From CAZPUS01 sp964589825 (GTDB lineage Bacteria > Fibrobacterota > Chitinivibrionia > Chitinivibrionales > WJKA01): a DNA stretch of 42,956 bases. Made by a program: the position numbers and the translations under genes. The notes under the pieces were generated by a model, which worked only from the letters and a program-made list of their open reading frames with translations, was not told where the DNA came from and made no database searches. Position 1 is the stretch's first letter. Every line of letters begins with the position of its first letter. The stretch covers positions 1 through 42,956 of the forward strand of contig CAZPUS010000025.1 in assembly GCA_964589825.1 (NCBI GenBank), given 5' to 3'. Shown one piece after another: positions 8,875 to 17,699 of the stretch.

Positions 8875-10278
8875 CTACTTATACGAGGGAAAAAGCAAAT
8901 CACTCAGCAGCCGTACTCCGAATCCGGTCCCCATACGCGGCATCTCCGCATGGGGTTCTCCTTCACGAAATGCGACCCCGGCTATATCAATATGCGCCCA
9001 TTCCACCTTTTCATTAACGAATTCTTTGAGAAATGCCGCTGCTGTGATAGAACCCGCTTCACCTCTTTTGAGTTTGGATATATTGCGCAGATCGGCGAAT
9101 TCGCTTTTCATTGCGTCCGAATGCTCTTCGTATATGGGGAAACGCCATACACGTTCATTTGTCCTTTGTCCGCTTTTATAAAGCTTTTCTGCAAGAGTAT
9201 CACTGGAAGAAAAGACTCCGGCGACCGTTGTTCCGAGCGCATAAACGATACCGCCGGTCAACGTCGCCAGATCGACGATTCTGGTTGGTGAATAGTGCTT
9301 CTGGCAATACGACATTGCATCCGCAAGGATCAGTCTCCCTTCGGCATCAGTATTTATTATTTCTACGGTTTTTCCGCTGTAGGAGGTGTGCACATCGCCC
9401 GGGAAACAGCTTTTGCTGCCTACCGCATTATGAGCTGCAGGAATCACCCCCAGCAGATTGACTTTGGGCTTGAGCTGTGCGACGGTTTTCATAAGTCCCA
9501 GCACAGCTGCCGCCCCTCCCATATCCTCCCGCATTGTTTCAATATGTCCGGAGGGTTTAAGATTTTGTCCTCCCGAGTCGAATGTTATGCCCTTTCCCAC
9601 CACGGCGGTCACCTCTTTTGATCGCGGATCCCCCTTGTATGAAATTATGGCAAGCCGCGGGGGTGTCTGCGACCCTTTTCCCACGGCATTGAGCAACCCG
9701 AGTTTTTTTTCTACGATGTTTTTCTCTGTGAGCACTTCACATTTCATGCCACCCTTCGTGGCGATCGAACGAGCCTCCTTTGCCAGGCGCTGTGGGTTTA
9801 CTGATTCCGCGTTTTCATTTACCAGATCCCGGGCAAAGCACACCCCGTCATACACCGCCCGGATGTGTTTTATATCTTTTGGCCGAAGTACGGTATCGAC
9901 CAGCTCTATCACCGAAACCACGGCCGGCTTCTCACTCTTATAGGTGTCGAATACATACGAACCGAGCAAAAGTCCTTCAAGCGCCGCTGCCTGTGTGTCG
10001 GGCCTGCGTGTATCTTTGGTGTCGAATTCCACTGCAATTGATCTCTTTTCGAGCTGCCCTGCTTTTCTGGCACCTGCAGCCGCCGATTTACGAACGATAC
10101 CGGCAATTGTTTCAGCACTCTCACCAATTCCGCAATAGAGAATACACGTTTCGTCTTCGTATCGAACCGACACTTCGTTTTTTTTGCCTTTAAAATCAAC
10201 GATGCCGGCAGCATCTTTTTGATTGCGGAATTTTATGATTGTTTTCTGTGTGGAGCTGCCGACCTTTTTTACTTTCAT
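8875..10278 (-). CDS. pepA: Leucyl aminopeptidase (M17 family)
   Basis: About 467 residues. A cytosolic two-metal aminopeptidase that removes N-terminal residues from peptides; PepA of E. coli also binds DNA. The catalytic C-terminal domain has GKGITFDSGGQNLKPSG, MREDMGGAAAVLG and the family signature NTDAEGRLILADAM with the metal ligands. The N-terminal domain (about 1-160) is less conserved, as usual. I choose the ATG at 10278 (MKVKKVG), which has AAAGGTG 7 bases upstream, over a GTG at 10302 with no ribosome binding site. It is transcribed divergently from the binding-protein/kinase operon. Confidence 0.93.
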   Translation of the reverse strand: MKVKKVGSSTQKTIIKFRNQKDAAGIVDFKGKKNEVSVRYEDETCILYCGIGESAETIAGIVRKSAAAGARKAGQLEKRSIAVEFDTKDTRRPDTQAAALEGLLLGSYVFDTYKSEKPAVVSVIELVDTVLRPKDIKHIRAVYDGVCFARDLVNENAESVNPQRLAKEARSIATKGGMKCEVLTEKNIVEKKLGLLNAVGKGSQTPPRLAIISYKGDPRSKEVTAVVGKGITFDSGGQNLKPSGHIETMREDMGGAAAVLGLMKTVAQLKPKVNLLGVIPAAHNAVGSKSCFPGDVHTSYSGKTVEIINTDAEGRLILADAMSYCQKHYSPTRIVDLATLTGGIVYALGTTVAGVFSSSDTLAEKLYKSGQRTNERVWRFPIYEEHSDAMKSEFADLRNISKLKRGEAGSITAAAFLKEFVNEKVEWAHIDIAGVAFREGEPHAEMPRMGTGFGVRLLSDLLFPSYK

Positions 10279-10443
10279 AAATACACCTTTCTGATAACGC
10301 ACATATCGCTTTACACCTCTTTCGGGTAAACCAAAACTCCATAATTATTCTGATAAAAATACAACAGGGACCACTGCACTGAAAAACACCTGTGTCACAA
10401 AGGCTCACTCATCATGCACCTCATTATTTTTAAGACCGAGCGT

Positions 10444-10500
10444 TTGCGTATGAATACACGAAAGATGTATACTATATTACCACTAATGCGTGTAATATAG
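10444..10500 (+). promoter_or_regulatory. Promoter and operator-like palindrome for the binding-protein/kinase operon
   Basis: A -35 box TTGCGT (10444-10449) and a -10 box TATACT (10468-10473) are spaced by 18 bases. A perfect 9-bp inverted repeat, CTATATTAC (10472-10480) and GTAATATAG (10492-10500), begins in the -10 box and covers the expected transcription start. That position is typical for a repressor site, or it could form a hairpin at the mRNA 5' end. Confidence 0.5.
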
Positions 10501-10546
10501 CTTTCGAGACATCAGAATCAGGTCTTTTTCAATCAACGGAGGTGTA

Positions 10547-11692
10547 ATGAAGTCACGATTTCTGGTTTTTTCTTTGCTTCTTACGGGCGCTATGATTGCT
10601 GTGGCTGCAGTCATCCTTTTTGCGTCGCGTCCTTCTGCGGGTACCGATATCCCGACGCTGCGTATTTTCTGTTTTCAGGGATATACCGAACCCGAGTGGG
10701 TTAATGAATTCGAGCAAACGCATGACTGTCAAATCAGGTATACCTACACCTCCACCATTGAAGAGATGTTCAGAAAAACCAAAGAGAACCCGCGTGCGTT
10801 CGATCTTTTATCGCTCGACCAGGGCCGTATAACGCTTTATCGGTCCGCCGACCTGTTACAGCCGGTCGACACGTCCCTTCTTGACAATTACCAAAGTATA
10901 CGGAATTTTTTTAGCCGGCAGATGCCACGGGATTCCACAAATACACGGGTCTATCATGTTCCCATCGTCTGGGGAACACAAACCCTCACTGTCAACACCG
11001 AAAAGGTGCACGATACAGTGATTGCTTCTCACCTCGGACCGGACAGTCAGCGACTCTCTCTCGACATCCTTACCGATCCACGCCTGCAGGGTCACACCGC
11101 GTTTTTCGATGAAGCGGCCAACATATTCGCAATAGCCGGGATACACTGTGGTGTGGATGATCCTCATGACCTGTCTCCCGAGGAGTGGGAAATGGTTACA
11201 CAACGGGTATATGAATGGGCACAAAACGCTTCGACGTATACCACCGGGCTTTTTTCCGAATTCAACACACTGGTCAGCGGCGACACCCGGGTTTTACTCG
11301 GCGGCAATGATGCACTTCTCATACAACGTCTCGACAATGCCGGCATAAGCCACAAATTTGCACAATACCCCTCTCTGGAAGGCACCTATTGCTGGATTGA
11401 CGGGTGGGCAATCACCAAAATGACCCGGGGAATAGGAAAAAAACTCGCATACGAATACATCGATTTTATGATCAGCGAACAAGGTCAGCGCCTGCTGGCA
11501 ACCCATGTAGGCTTCGGCCCGGTAAACGCTTCCGCGACCGATGCACTTGCCGATGCCACAAAAAATATTACCTACTGGTACGCGCAGGACATCGAAAATT
11601 TCCCCGGGAAGCTCGTATTCATGTCTCAGGAGGAAGATCCATTTCGCAGGATGCGCACCTGGGAACGCATCAAGGAACACTATAATGAATAA
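10547..11692 (+). CDS. Periplasmic solute-binding protein (polyamine/iron-type, ABC binding-protein fold)
   Basis: 381 residues. An N-terminal hydrophobic segment (about 6-27) acts as signal peptide or membrane anchor; no lipobox Cys follows it. The mature part begins LRIFCFQGYTEPEWVNEFEQ and has the layout of class D extracellular binding proteins (PotD, FutA type): VYHVPIVWGTQTLTVNTEKV, the SLDILTDPRLQGHTAFFDEA segment, then CWIDGWAITKMT and an EYIDFMISEQGQ helix near the C-terminus. The ligand cannot be told. GGAGG precedes the ATG. It overlaps the start of a hybrid histidine kinase by 8 bases, and no permease or ATPase gene is nearby. This makes a sensory role, presenting ligand to the kinase, more likely than transport; that is inference. 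Confidence 0.85.
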   Translation: MKSRFLVFSLLLTGAMIAVAAVILFASRPSAGTDIPTLRIFCFQGYTEPEWVNEFEQTHDCQIRYTYTSTIEEMFRKTKENPRAFDLLSLDQGRITLYRSADLLQPVDTSLLDNYQSIRNFFSRQMPRDSTNTRVYHVPIVWGTQTLTVNTEKVHDTVIASHLGPDSQRLSLDILTDPRLQGHTAFFDEAANIFAIAGIHCGVDDPHDLSPEEWEMVTQRVYEWAQNASTYTTGLFSEFNTLVSGDTRVLLGGNDALLIQRLDNAGISHKFAQYPSLEGTYCWIDGWAITKMTRGIGKKLAYEYIDFMISEQGQRLLATHVGFGPVNASATDALADATKNITYWYAQDIENFPGKLVFMSQEEDPFRRMRTWERIKEHYNE

Positions 11693-14600
11693 CCAGTCTT
11701 TGACCCGGTTCGAAAAACAACGGAAAACAACAAACACTTCACCCCATGCCAGGGTCTTTATCTATCTGAACTATCTGTTGATACTCTTTTCATTCATATC
11801 GTTTCTTGTTATTATTTATGGTATTACCAGCCATAGAAAAATAATGTCAATAAAAGAATCAATCGTCGACAATACCCTCCCACTTTTAAAATTCAAGTCG
11901 CATGTACTGCAGATGGAACATGCCCTGACCCTTGCCTTCGAAAAAAACGAAGGACCACAACAACAAAGGCTGCGTACACAGGCGGGAAAACATGAAGCAT
12001 ACGCCCGTGAATTAGTTGAAGAACAGATATTCGACCATTCCCTCTCTACCGTATATCATAATTTTCTCGTTCGATTGCAGCACAGGATACACAACTGCTA
12101 TTCACGGGGGCACAGGGCCGTATCACTGCAAATGAACGGCGACTCCTCTGCAGCCATGACCCGGTCACGTGAGTTTAAAAAAATCTCGTCCGCGCTGACG
12201 CATGATGTAAACGTACTCGTACGACAAAAGACATCCCGTCTTAACACCGATCTCGAAGAAGCCACGCGAAGAAATACGATCATTGTTGTACTCAGCGCAC
12301 TTTTATGCATTTGTTTTATCGGCACCGGTGCACTGACGAGTTACTTCCGCCGGCGGTTTATTCGACATCTTTCTCTCGAAATAGCACAACGAAAAAATGC
12401 TCAGCAACGATCTATGAGAGAAGCCAAACACCTCAGCACTACACTCAATTCGATCGGGGACGCTGTTATTGTTACCGATAACAACGGTAAAATCACCAGG
12501 ATGAATCCTGTTGCCGAATCACTTACCGGATGGAGTATGGCGGAGGCAGCAGGGCTCGATCTCTCCATTGTCTTTCATATCGTCAACTCTTATACAGGAA
12601 AACGCTGCCGCAATCCGGTGGAGAGGGTTATGGAATCGGGCGAAATAGAGGGACTGGCAAATCATACCATCCTCGTCTCCCGTAACGGGACACAATATCA
12701 GATATCCGATTCCGGAGCCCCGATCCGCGGTAACGACAATGCAATACACGGTGTGGTTCTCGTGTTCCGAGACATCACAGAAGAATACCGCATTCAGGCT
12801 CAGATAGAAAAAAGCGAAAAGAATCATCGGCAGGTAATCAATTCCATGCGCGATGCAGTAATAATCGCAGGGGGAAACGGCAAAATCAAATTTTTAAACA
12901 ATGCTGCGTGCGACATGTATGGCTACAGTGAAAAGGACGCAATCGGTATGAACGCGAGTACGCTCGTGAGTCCGAATTCAGAAGTTTCTCTGGAAAAATT
13001 TCTCGAAAACATCGACAATTACGGGCATTTTTTCGGCTATTCGACCGACCTGAAAAAAGATGGCTCTACCTTCCCGGCAGAAATACAGGGCACCAATATA
13101 ATGTTTGACGGAGAAAAATGCCACCTTGCAGTAGTCCGGGACATTTCGGAAAGAATGCGTACCAGGGAACAGATCAACCGACTGGTAACCGCCATAAACA
13201 CAACCAATGACAGCATCGCGATAACCGATACACAGGGAGTATTCACCTATGTCAACGCCGGGACCGTTTCACTGCTCGGTGTAAAAGACGAATACGCGCT
13301 CTATGGAAAAAGCACGTTCGACTTTATAAGTCCCGCCCAAAGAGGCAGGGCTATAGCGGCAATGAATGAGGTGAGTAAAAAAGGTTCGATAGTAAACAGG
13401 GAATTCAGCATCGAAAGTCCTGAGCATGGCACGATTCCGGTAGAGATGTGCGTTTCGCTTTTGCGTAACGACACCAACACACCGGTCGGATATGTTGCGG
13501 TCACACGGGATATTTCCGAGCACAAAAAAGAACTCTCTCACAGACTGAAACTCGAACAGGAATTGCAAAAATCACAGAAGCTCGAATCTCTCGGCGTACT
13601 GGCCGGCGGAATCGCACACGATTTCAACAATCTACTCGGGGGGATTTATTCCTATATCGAGCTTGCAAAAATGAAGATAACCAGCTCCCAAGCGCGTGAC
13701 TATCTGCAAAAATCCACACATACCATGAAAAGGGCAAAAGACCTTACCCAGCAGCTTCTTACGTTTGCCAAGGGAGGCGAACCGATCAAAGAAGCATTGC
13801 ATCTGGAACAATTTGTGAAGAAAGAGGTTAAATTCGCCATCAGTGGCTCGGACATTTCCTGCGAGTTCGACTTCACCCCGGATTTGTGGATCTGCGAGTA
13901 CGATCCCAATCAGTTGGGACAGGTGCTGAACAATATCACCATTAATGCCAGACAGGCAATGTCGGAACACGGTATACTCAGGATAGCCGCAAAGAATGTG
14001 CATTTGGGAGAAGAAGAATGTGCCGCACTTGAACCGGGCAGATACATCCGTATGGATATGGACGATAATGGACACGGAATCGATACGGCACATATCGATA
14101 AAATTTTTGACCCGTTTTTTACCACCAAGCAACATGGCTCCGGCCTTGGCTTATCCACGTGTTACTCCATTGTTTCACGACACGGCGGCACAATCGAAGT
14201 CGATTCAACACCGGGTAAAGGAACCCGTTTTACAATATATCTGCCGGCTTCTTCCCACTCGAGCCCGAAACGTCATAAGACGGAAGATGCCGTACATACC
14301 GGCGAAGGCATCATACTTATTATGGATGATGAAGAAGCTGTTCGCGATTCGACCGCAGGCCTGTGTCGTCATTTCGGCTATGAAACGGTTACCACTGACA
14401 ACGCTGAAGAGACGCTGAGACAGTTTAATCACCTTTATGGCAGAGGCACACATATGGCCGCAATAATACTCGACCTTACTATCCCCGGAGACATCGGGGG
14501 CACCCAAATTGTCGCAAGAATTCGAAGAAAATGCCCCGCCTGCGTCATTTTTGTCGCAAGCGGGTATGCGGACGATCCGGTTATGGCTCATCCGAGAGAA

Positions 14601-14696
14601 TTCGGCTTTACCGCCAGTCTTGACAAACCGTTCGAAAAGAGCCGGCTTGCCGCTCTTTTCAACCGCTACATTTCAGGCAATGACGCCTCCGCGTAA
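11685..14696 (+). CDS. Hybrid sensor histidine kinase with three PAS domains and a receiver
   Basis: About 1003 residues from the ATG at 11685, inside the end of the binding-protein gene. Order: transmembrane segment (about 25-46), periplasmic domain of about 150 residues, second transmembrane segment (about 198-220), PAS domains at about 250-370, 375-497 and 500-622, histidine kinase dimerisation domain with H-box GGIAHDFNN (His645), ATPase domain with N-box NITINARQAM, DNGHGI, F-box DPFFTTK and GSGLGLS, then a C-terminal receiver with acidic pair DDEE, phospho-acceptor Asp930 (ILDLTIPGD) and the Lys of DKPF. All residues for autophosphorylation and transfer are present. No output domain or partner regulator is adjacent. 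The HDFNN class often works with NtrC-like regulators. The overlap with the binding-protein gene ties the two in one operon. Confidence 0.95.
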   Translation: MNNQSLTRFEKQRKTTNTSPHARVFIYLNYLLILFSFISFLVIIYGITSHRKIMSIKESIVDNTLPLLKFKSHVLQMEHALTLAFEKNEGPQQQRLRTQAGKHEAYARELVEEQIFDHSLSTVYHNFLVRLQHRIHNCYSRGHRAVSLQMNGDSSAAMTRSREFKKISSALTHDVNVLVRQKTSRLNTDLEEATRRNTIIVVLSALLCICFIGTGALTSYFRRRFIRHLSLEIAQRKNAQQRSMREAKHLSTTLNSIGDAVIVTDNNGKITRMNPVAESLTGWSMAEAAGLDLSIVFHIVNSYTGKRCRNPVERVMESGEIEGLANHTILVSRNGTQYQISDSGAPIRGNDNAIHGVVLVFRDITEEYRIQAQIEKSEKNHRQVINSMRDAVIIAGGNGKIKFLNNAACDMYGYSEKDAIGMNASTLVSPNSEVSLEKFLENIDNYGHFFGYSTDLKKDGSTFPAEIQGTNIMFDGEKCHLAVVRDISERMRTREQINRLVTAINTTNDSIAITDTQGVFTYVNAGTVSLLGVKDEYALYGKSTFDFISPAQRGRAIAAMNEVSKKGSIVNREFSIESPEHGTIPVEMCVSLLRNDTNTPVGYVAVTRDISEHKKELSHRLKLEQELQKSQKLESLGVLAGGIAHDFNNLLGGIYSYIELAKMKITSSQARDYLQKSTHTMKRAKDLTQQLLTFAKGGEPIKEALHLEQFVKKEVKFAISGSDISCEFDFTPDLWICEYDPNQLGQVLNNITINARQAMSEHGILRIAAKNVHLGEEECAALEPGRYIRMDMDDNGHGIDTAHIDKIFDPFFTTKQHGSGLGLSTCYSIVSRHGGTIEVDSTPGKGTRFTIYLPASSHSSPKRHKTEDAVHTGEGIILIMDDEEAVRDSTAGLCRHFGYETVTTDNAEETLRQFNHLYGRGTHMAAIILDLTIPGDIGGTQIVARIRRKCPACVIFVASGYADDPVMAHPREFGFTASLDKPFEKSRLAALFNRYISGNDASA

Positions 14697-14877
14697 ATCA
14701 TGTATTTTCATCTCAGGAATATATGAAACCATCCGTTCGCCTTAATGAGAGAATTTAATTTTTAAATGGCGCACACATCATGGATATTGTATATGATTAC
14801 TTTTTCAGGCTCACATCGCTACTCATTTCACCACTAAAACATCACTTTCTCGACTGAATACGCAAAGAGGATTGAAG

Positions 14878-16206
14878 ATGGCCCAACTCCCGGTTAAAGA
14901 GCAGGTAGACCTGATACGTGAGGTGTTCAGCTATATCCATCGATTCAAGGATGGTACCTTTGTCATTAAAATCGACAGCTCGCTCATTAATAACGCGCTT
15001 TTTCCCCTTTTAATCAAGGACATCGTACTGCTTCACCGCATGGGAATCCGGATCATACTGGTTCCCGGAGCACGGACCCGCATAGACGACATCCTTCATA
15101 AATACGGTATCGAGTATCGCACCGAAAACGGAATACGCGTATCCACCGCGGAAGCCATCCCCTTCATCAAAATGGCGGCATTTGATATATGCAACCGTAT
15201 AATGACACTGCTTTCGGAGCATCGTGAGCACGGGATTATAGGCAACTGGGTCAAAGCACGCGGAATCGGTGTGCGCGACGGGATCAACTACCAGCACTCG
15301 GGTACGGTTGAACGTATCGATATCGATGCAGTACGCACCGTACTCGCAGAGCACATGATACCGATATTTCCGAACATCGGCTGGAATGCGGTCGGAAAAC
15401 CTTATAACATCTCGGCCAATGAACTCGCCGTCGCCATCGCAACTTCATTACACGCAAAAAAATTGTTTTATATTACCACCGACAGTGAAATTTCGGTTCA
15501 CGATTATTCGGTCCCCGATGACGTACACGTGGATACCAACGGCATTGTTTCCCAACTGACGGTTACTCAGGCTGCATCATTCTGTATGCTTAACGGACGC
15601 GATCCCGACGATACACTCAAGGAGTATGTGTATTATGGACACGAAGCATGTAAACACAATGTTCAGCGGGTTCACATCGTCAACGGCAGTATAGAAGGAG
15701 TCCTGCTGAAAGAAACCTTTTCCTCACGAGGTGTCGGTACAATGGTATATGCGAATGTACACGAACACATCCGTGATGCACGTTCGGACGATATCCCTGA
15801 AATACTGCGAATAATGCACCCATATATAGAGAAAAAAATACTGCTGCCCCGATCTGCCCAGCAACTCGAAGAGACGATCGATGATTATGCGGTATTTGAA
15901 ATCGACACAACGATACACGCATGTGGCGCACTTCATCGCTTTGAGGATAACAGCGGCGAAATCGCCGCCATAGCGGTCGATCACGCCTTTTCCTACAAGG
16001 GTATCGGTAAAAAAATGATATCCTATTTTCTTCAGAAAGCCCAGACTCTTGGTCTCTCGCGTGTATTCGCACTGACAACCCAGTCTGCGGACTGGTTTCT
16101 CGAACTCGGCTTTACAGAACGAGATACGTCCATTCTTCCCGCTCAACGAAAAGAATACTACAGCTCATCCCGGAACTCGCTTGTACTCGAATACAACATC
16201 ACCTGA
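14878..16206 (+). CDS. argA: Amino-acid N-acetyltransferase (N-acetylglutamate synthase)
   Basis: About 442 residues, equal to E. coli ArgA. It makes N-acetylglutamate from glutamate and acetyl-CoA, the first step of arginine synthesis. The N-terminal amino-acid-kinase-like domain (about 1-285) shows TFVIKIDSSLIN, ILVPGARTRID and NISANELAVAIA; this domain normally binds the arginine feedback inhibitor. The C-terminal GNAT domain (about 290-442) shows AIAVDHAFSYKGIGKKMISYF, the acetyl-CoA loop, and ALTTQSADWFLELGF. The ATG at 14878 has AGAGG 7 bases upstream; a TTG at 14872 is too close to that site. It stands alone, with 180 bases before it and no other arg gene near. Confidence 0.93.
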   Translation: MAQLPVKEQVDLIREVFSYIHRFKDGTFVIKIDSSLINNALFPLLIKDIVLLHRMGIRIILVPGARTRIDDILHKYGIEYRTENGIRVSTAEAIPFIKMAAFDICNRIMTLLSEHREHGIIGNWVKARGIGVRDGINYQHSGTVERIDIDAVRTVLAEHMIPIFPNIGWNAVGKPYNISANELAVAIATSLHAKKLFYITTDSEISVHDYSVPDDVHVDTNGIVSQLTVTQAASFCMLNGRDPDDTLKEYVYYGHEACKHNVQRVHIVNGSIEGVLLKETFSSRGVGTMVYANVHEHIRDARSDDIPEILRIMHPYIEKKILLPRSAQQLEETIDDYAVFEIDTTIHACGALHRFEDNSGEIAAIAVDHAFSYKGIGKKMISYFLQKAQTLGLSRVFALTTQSADWFLELGFTERDTSILPAQRKEYYSSSRNSLVLEYNIT

Positions 16207-16575
16207 ACACACCACTTGCGGTAAAGGTACGCATCGGCTTTTCGTATCGGTTCAATCCGGGCCACCCCTGCACTTTATTCATATGGCGCCCCCCAGGCTG
16301 TAAAGCCGCCGATACTTTCGACTAAATTGAGCGGTTGTTTTGATGAAAGCTGCAGTGAGCCGTGCTTCTATTGTGTTCTCCAACATTATGGCGCAACCTT
16401 GTTGGTTGTGTCATGATTTCCGAGAATATAAGAGTAGTGCCGATTGCAGCAGCTCATCAAAACAACCGCTCAATTTAGACTTCACTCACATCCAATGAGA
16501 CTTTGCGAAGGTAGTTGCGGGATACACACACGCGTATCCCGCAACACACAGTATTTAACAGCGGTCTGATGCAAA
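16207..16575. other. Intergenic region with repeat copy A
   Basis: The 369 bases between argA and the PilZ gene (convergent) contain repeat copy A (16323-16477). A GC-rich segment near 16285-16310 (GGCGCCCCCCAGGCTG...GCCGCC) could form a short hairpin after argA but has no T-tract. No gene is seen. Confidence 0.6.
16323..16477 (+). repeat. Palindromic repeat, copy A (best preserved)
   Basis: A 155-bp element whose outer 24 bases (16323-16346 and 16454-16477) are perfect inverted repeats beginning TAAATTGAGCGG. Inside, the left half (GCTGCAGTGAGCCGTGC, TGTGTTCTC, CATTATG, GCAACC) pairs with the right half (GGTTGTG, TCATGA, GAGAATATAAG, GTGCCGATTGCAGC) around a TTGTT loop at about 16400. The whole element is thus one long imperfect hairpin. 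The outermost bases are TA on both sides. Confidence 0.85.
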
Positions 16576-16923
16576 TTAAAACGACGAATTGATATATGCC
16601 CACAACGGATCGGTCTCATCGTGCGACACCTCGGTAAATTCGACTCCCCATCGTCCCACCCCATCAAACATTCTGTACCAGGCGATCCTCCCTTTTCCAG
16701 GAGATAATCCGTACGGGGTTTTAACTTCAAAGTCGCATCCGTCCCCACGATCGAATTCACTACCCGGGTCAATCTCTTCGACCTGAAAACACGCACCCAA
16801 TTCGGACACATTTATCATAAGGGTATCGAATTCTTTTCCCCTTACTCTGAACTTAGTAGGACAAAAAGATGTTAACGGTTTTCTCTGGGTTCGTCTGCGC
16901 TCTTCACCTTTGTAACCGCTCAT
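16576..16923 (-). CDS. PilZ domain protein
   Basis: 115 residues forming a single PilZ domain, a small beta-barrel that binds cyclic di-GMP in many members. The two ligand motifs are visible: RRRTQRKP near residues 9-16 (RxxxR type) and NVSELGACF near 39-47 ((D/N)xSxxG). The C-terminal part has GRIAWYR and WGVEFTE, also typical. AAAGGAG precedes the ATG by 7 bases. It is a lone gene between two repeat-rich gaps. Direct targets such as a flagellar, pilus or polysaccharide machine are not apparent in the neighbourhood. Confidence 0.88.
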   Translation of the reverse strand: MSGYKGEERRRTQRKPLTSFCPTKFRVRGKEFDTLMINVSELGACFQVEEIDPGSEFDRGDGCDFEVKTPYGLSPGKGRIAWYRMFDGVGRWGVEFTEVSHDETDPLWAYINSSF

Positions 16924-17054
16924 GAAACTCTCCTTTGTTAAACCGGAAATAGCCGCGAATCGCTAATTTTAAATAATGGTATTTTTGCTGCATTTCAGAA
17001 CAAACCACCCGTCTCTTTTGGGCGCATACCTGGACACATTACAATTAAAAACGT

Positions 17055-17207
17055 AACTGAGCGGTTTTTTTGACCGAAGCTGCAGTGAACCGGGCTGCTA
17101 TTATAAACTCCAAAAATATGTAATCACCCTCGCCGGGTGTCTCATAATTTTCGAAAATACACGACTAATAAGCCTCGCAGAGGATTGCGCACACAAAATC
17201 GCTCAGC
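17055..17207 (+). repeat. Palindromic repeat, copy B
   Basis: A 153-bp diverged copy: AACTGAGCGG at the left end, CGCTCAGCT at the right, with GAAGCTGCAGTGAACCGGGCTGC, TATGTAATCACCCTCGCC, GGTGTCTCATAATTTTCGA and GATTGCGCACACAAAATCGCTC in family order. The central hairpin loop differs from copies A and C, yet the pairing of the two arms is kept (CACCC/GGGTG). Confidence 0.75.
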
Positions 17208-17378
17208 TCGGGTAAAATATACTACACGGACCCTGACGGAGTAAAATCAATTTTGCTGCAGATCACCTCACGATACGCTAATAACAGTTTTTTTGGCGTA
17301 AACACACCTGTCCCGAAAAAGGACACAATTGTCGAATACCCTTTTCTTATGCCGTGGTTCAGCGATATATATTTTTTA

Positions 17379-17539
17379 CCTGAAATGAATGGTTGTTTGG
17401 ATGAAAGCTGCCGTGAGCCGTGCTGCTATTGTGTTCTCGAAAATTATGAGGCAACCTTGTTGGTTGTCTCATGGGTTTCGAGAATATAAGCGTAGTGCGG
17501 AGTGCAGCAGATTTTGAAAATAAAATCGCTCAATTCTGG
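17379..17539 (+). repeat. Palindromic repeat, copy C
   Basis: A 161-bp copy with CCTGAAAT at the left and ATTCTGG at the right end. The centre is the clearest hairpin of the family: TTCTCGAAA and ATGAG then CAACC, loop TTGTT, GGTTG, CTCAT and TTTCGAGAA. Identity to copy A is high between 17404 and 17510. GAGCGG at the left end has decayed to GAATGG. Confidence 0.8.
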
Positions 17540-17699
17540 TTTTACCACAACCACATGAATCCGGTTACTCCGTGAGAAGCGAACTGCCCGACACACGGTC
17601 TTGCGCAGACGCCCTACACGCATTCGCAGCGGATCTTACAAAGCCGATCACAAGAGTTTGTGTTTATATGACCACCTGCAAATAAAGGAATAAAGACAT

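Larger units (their letters stand above)
16924..17699. other. Intergenic region with repeat copies B and C
   Basis: The 776 bases between the PilZ gene and pdxB (divergent) hold two repeat copies in the same orientation (17055-17207 and 17379-17539), about 170 bases apart. An open frame at 17253-17489 runs into copy C, lacks a ribosome binding site and is not taken as a gene. No clear promoter for pdxB was identified. Confidence 0.6.

Noticed and set aside
10547..14696. An ABC importer operon
   Set aside because: Only the binding protein is present; the next frame is a histidine kinase and no permease or ATPase motif occurs within several kilobases.
17379..17489. An open reading frame in the palindromic repeat giving a Cys-rich peptide (SCxEPCxxCVLExY) in several copies
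   Set aside because: Similar translations in copies A, C, F and partly B and D follow from shared nucleotides; start codons and ribosome binding sites are mostly absent, copy A stops early, copy D is frameshifted, and amino acids change freely while base pairing is kept.
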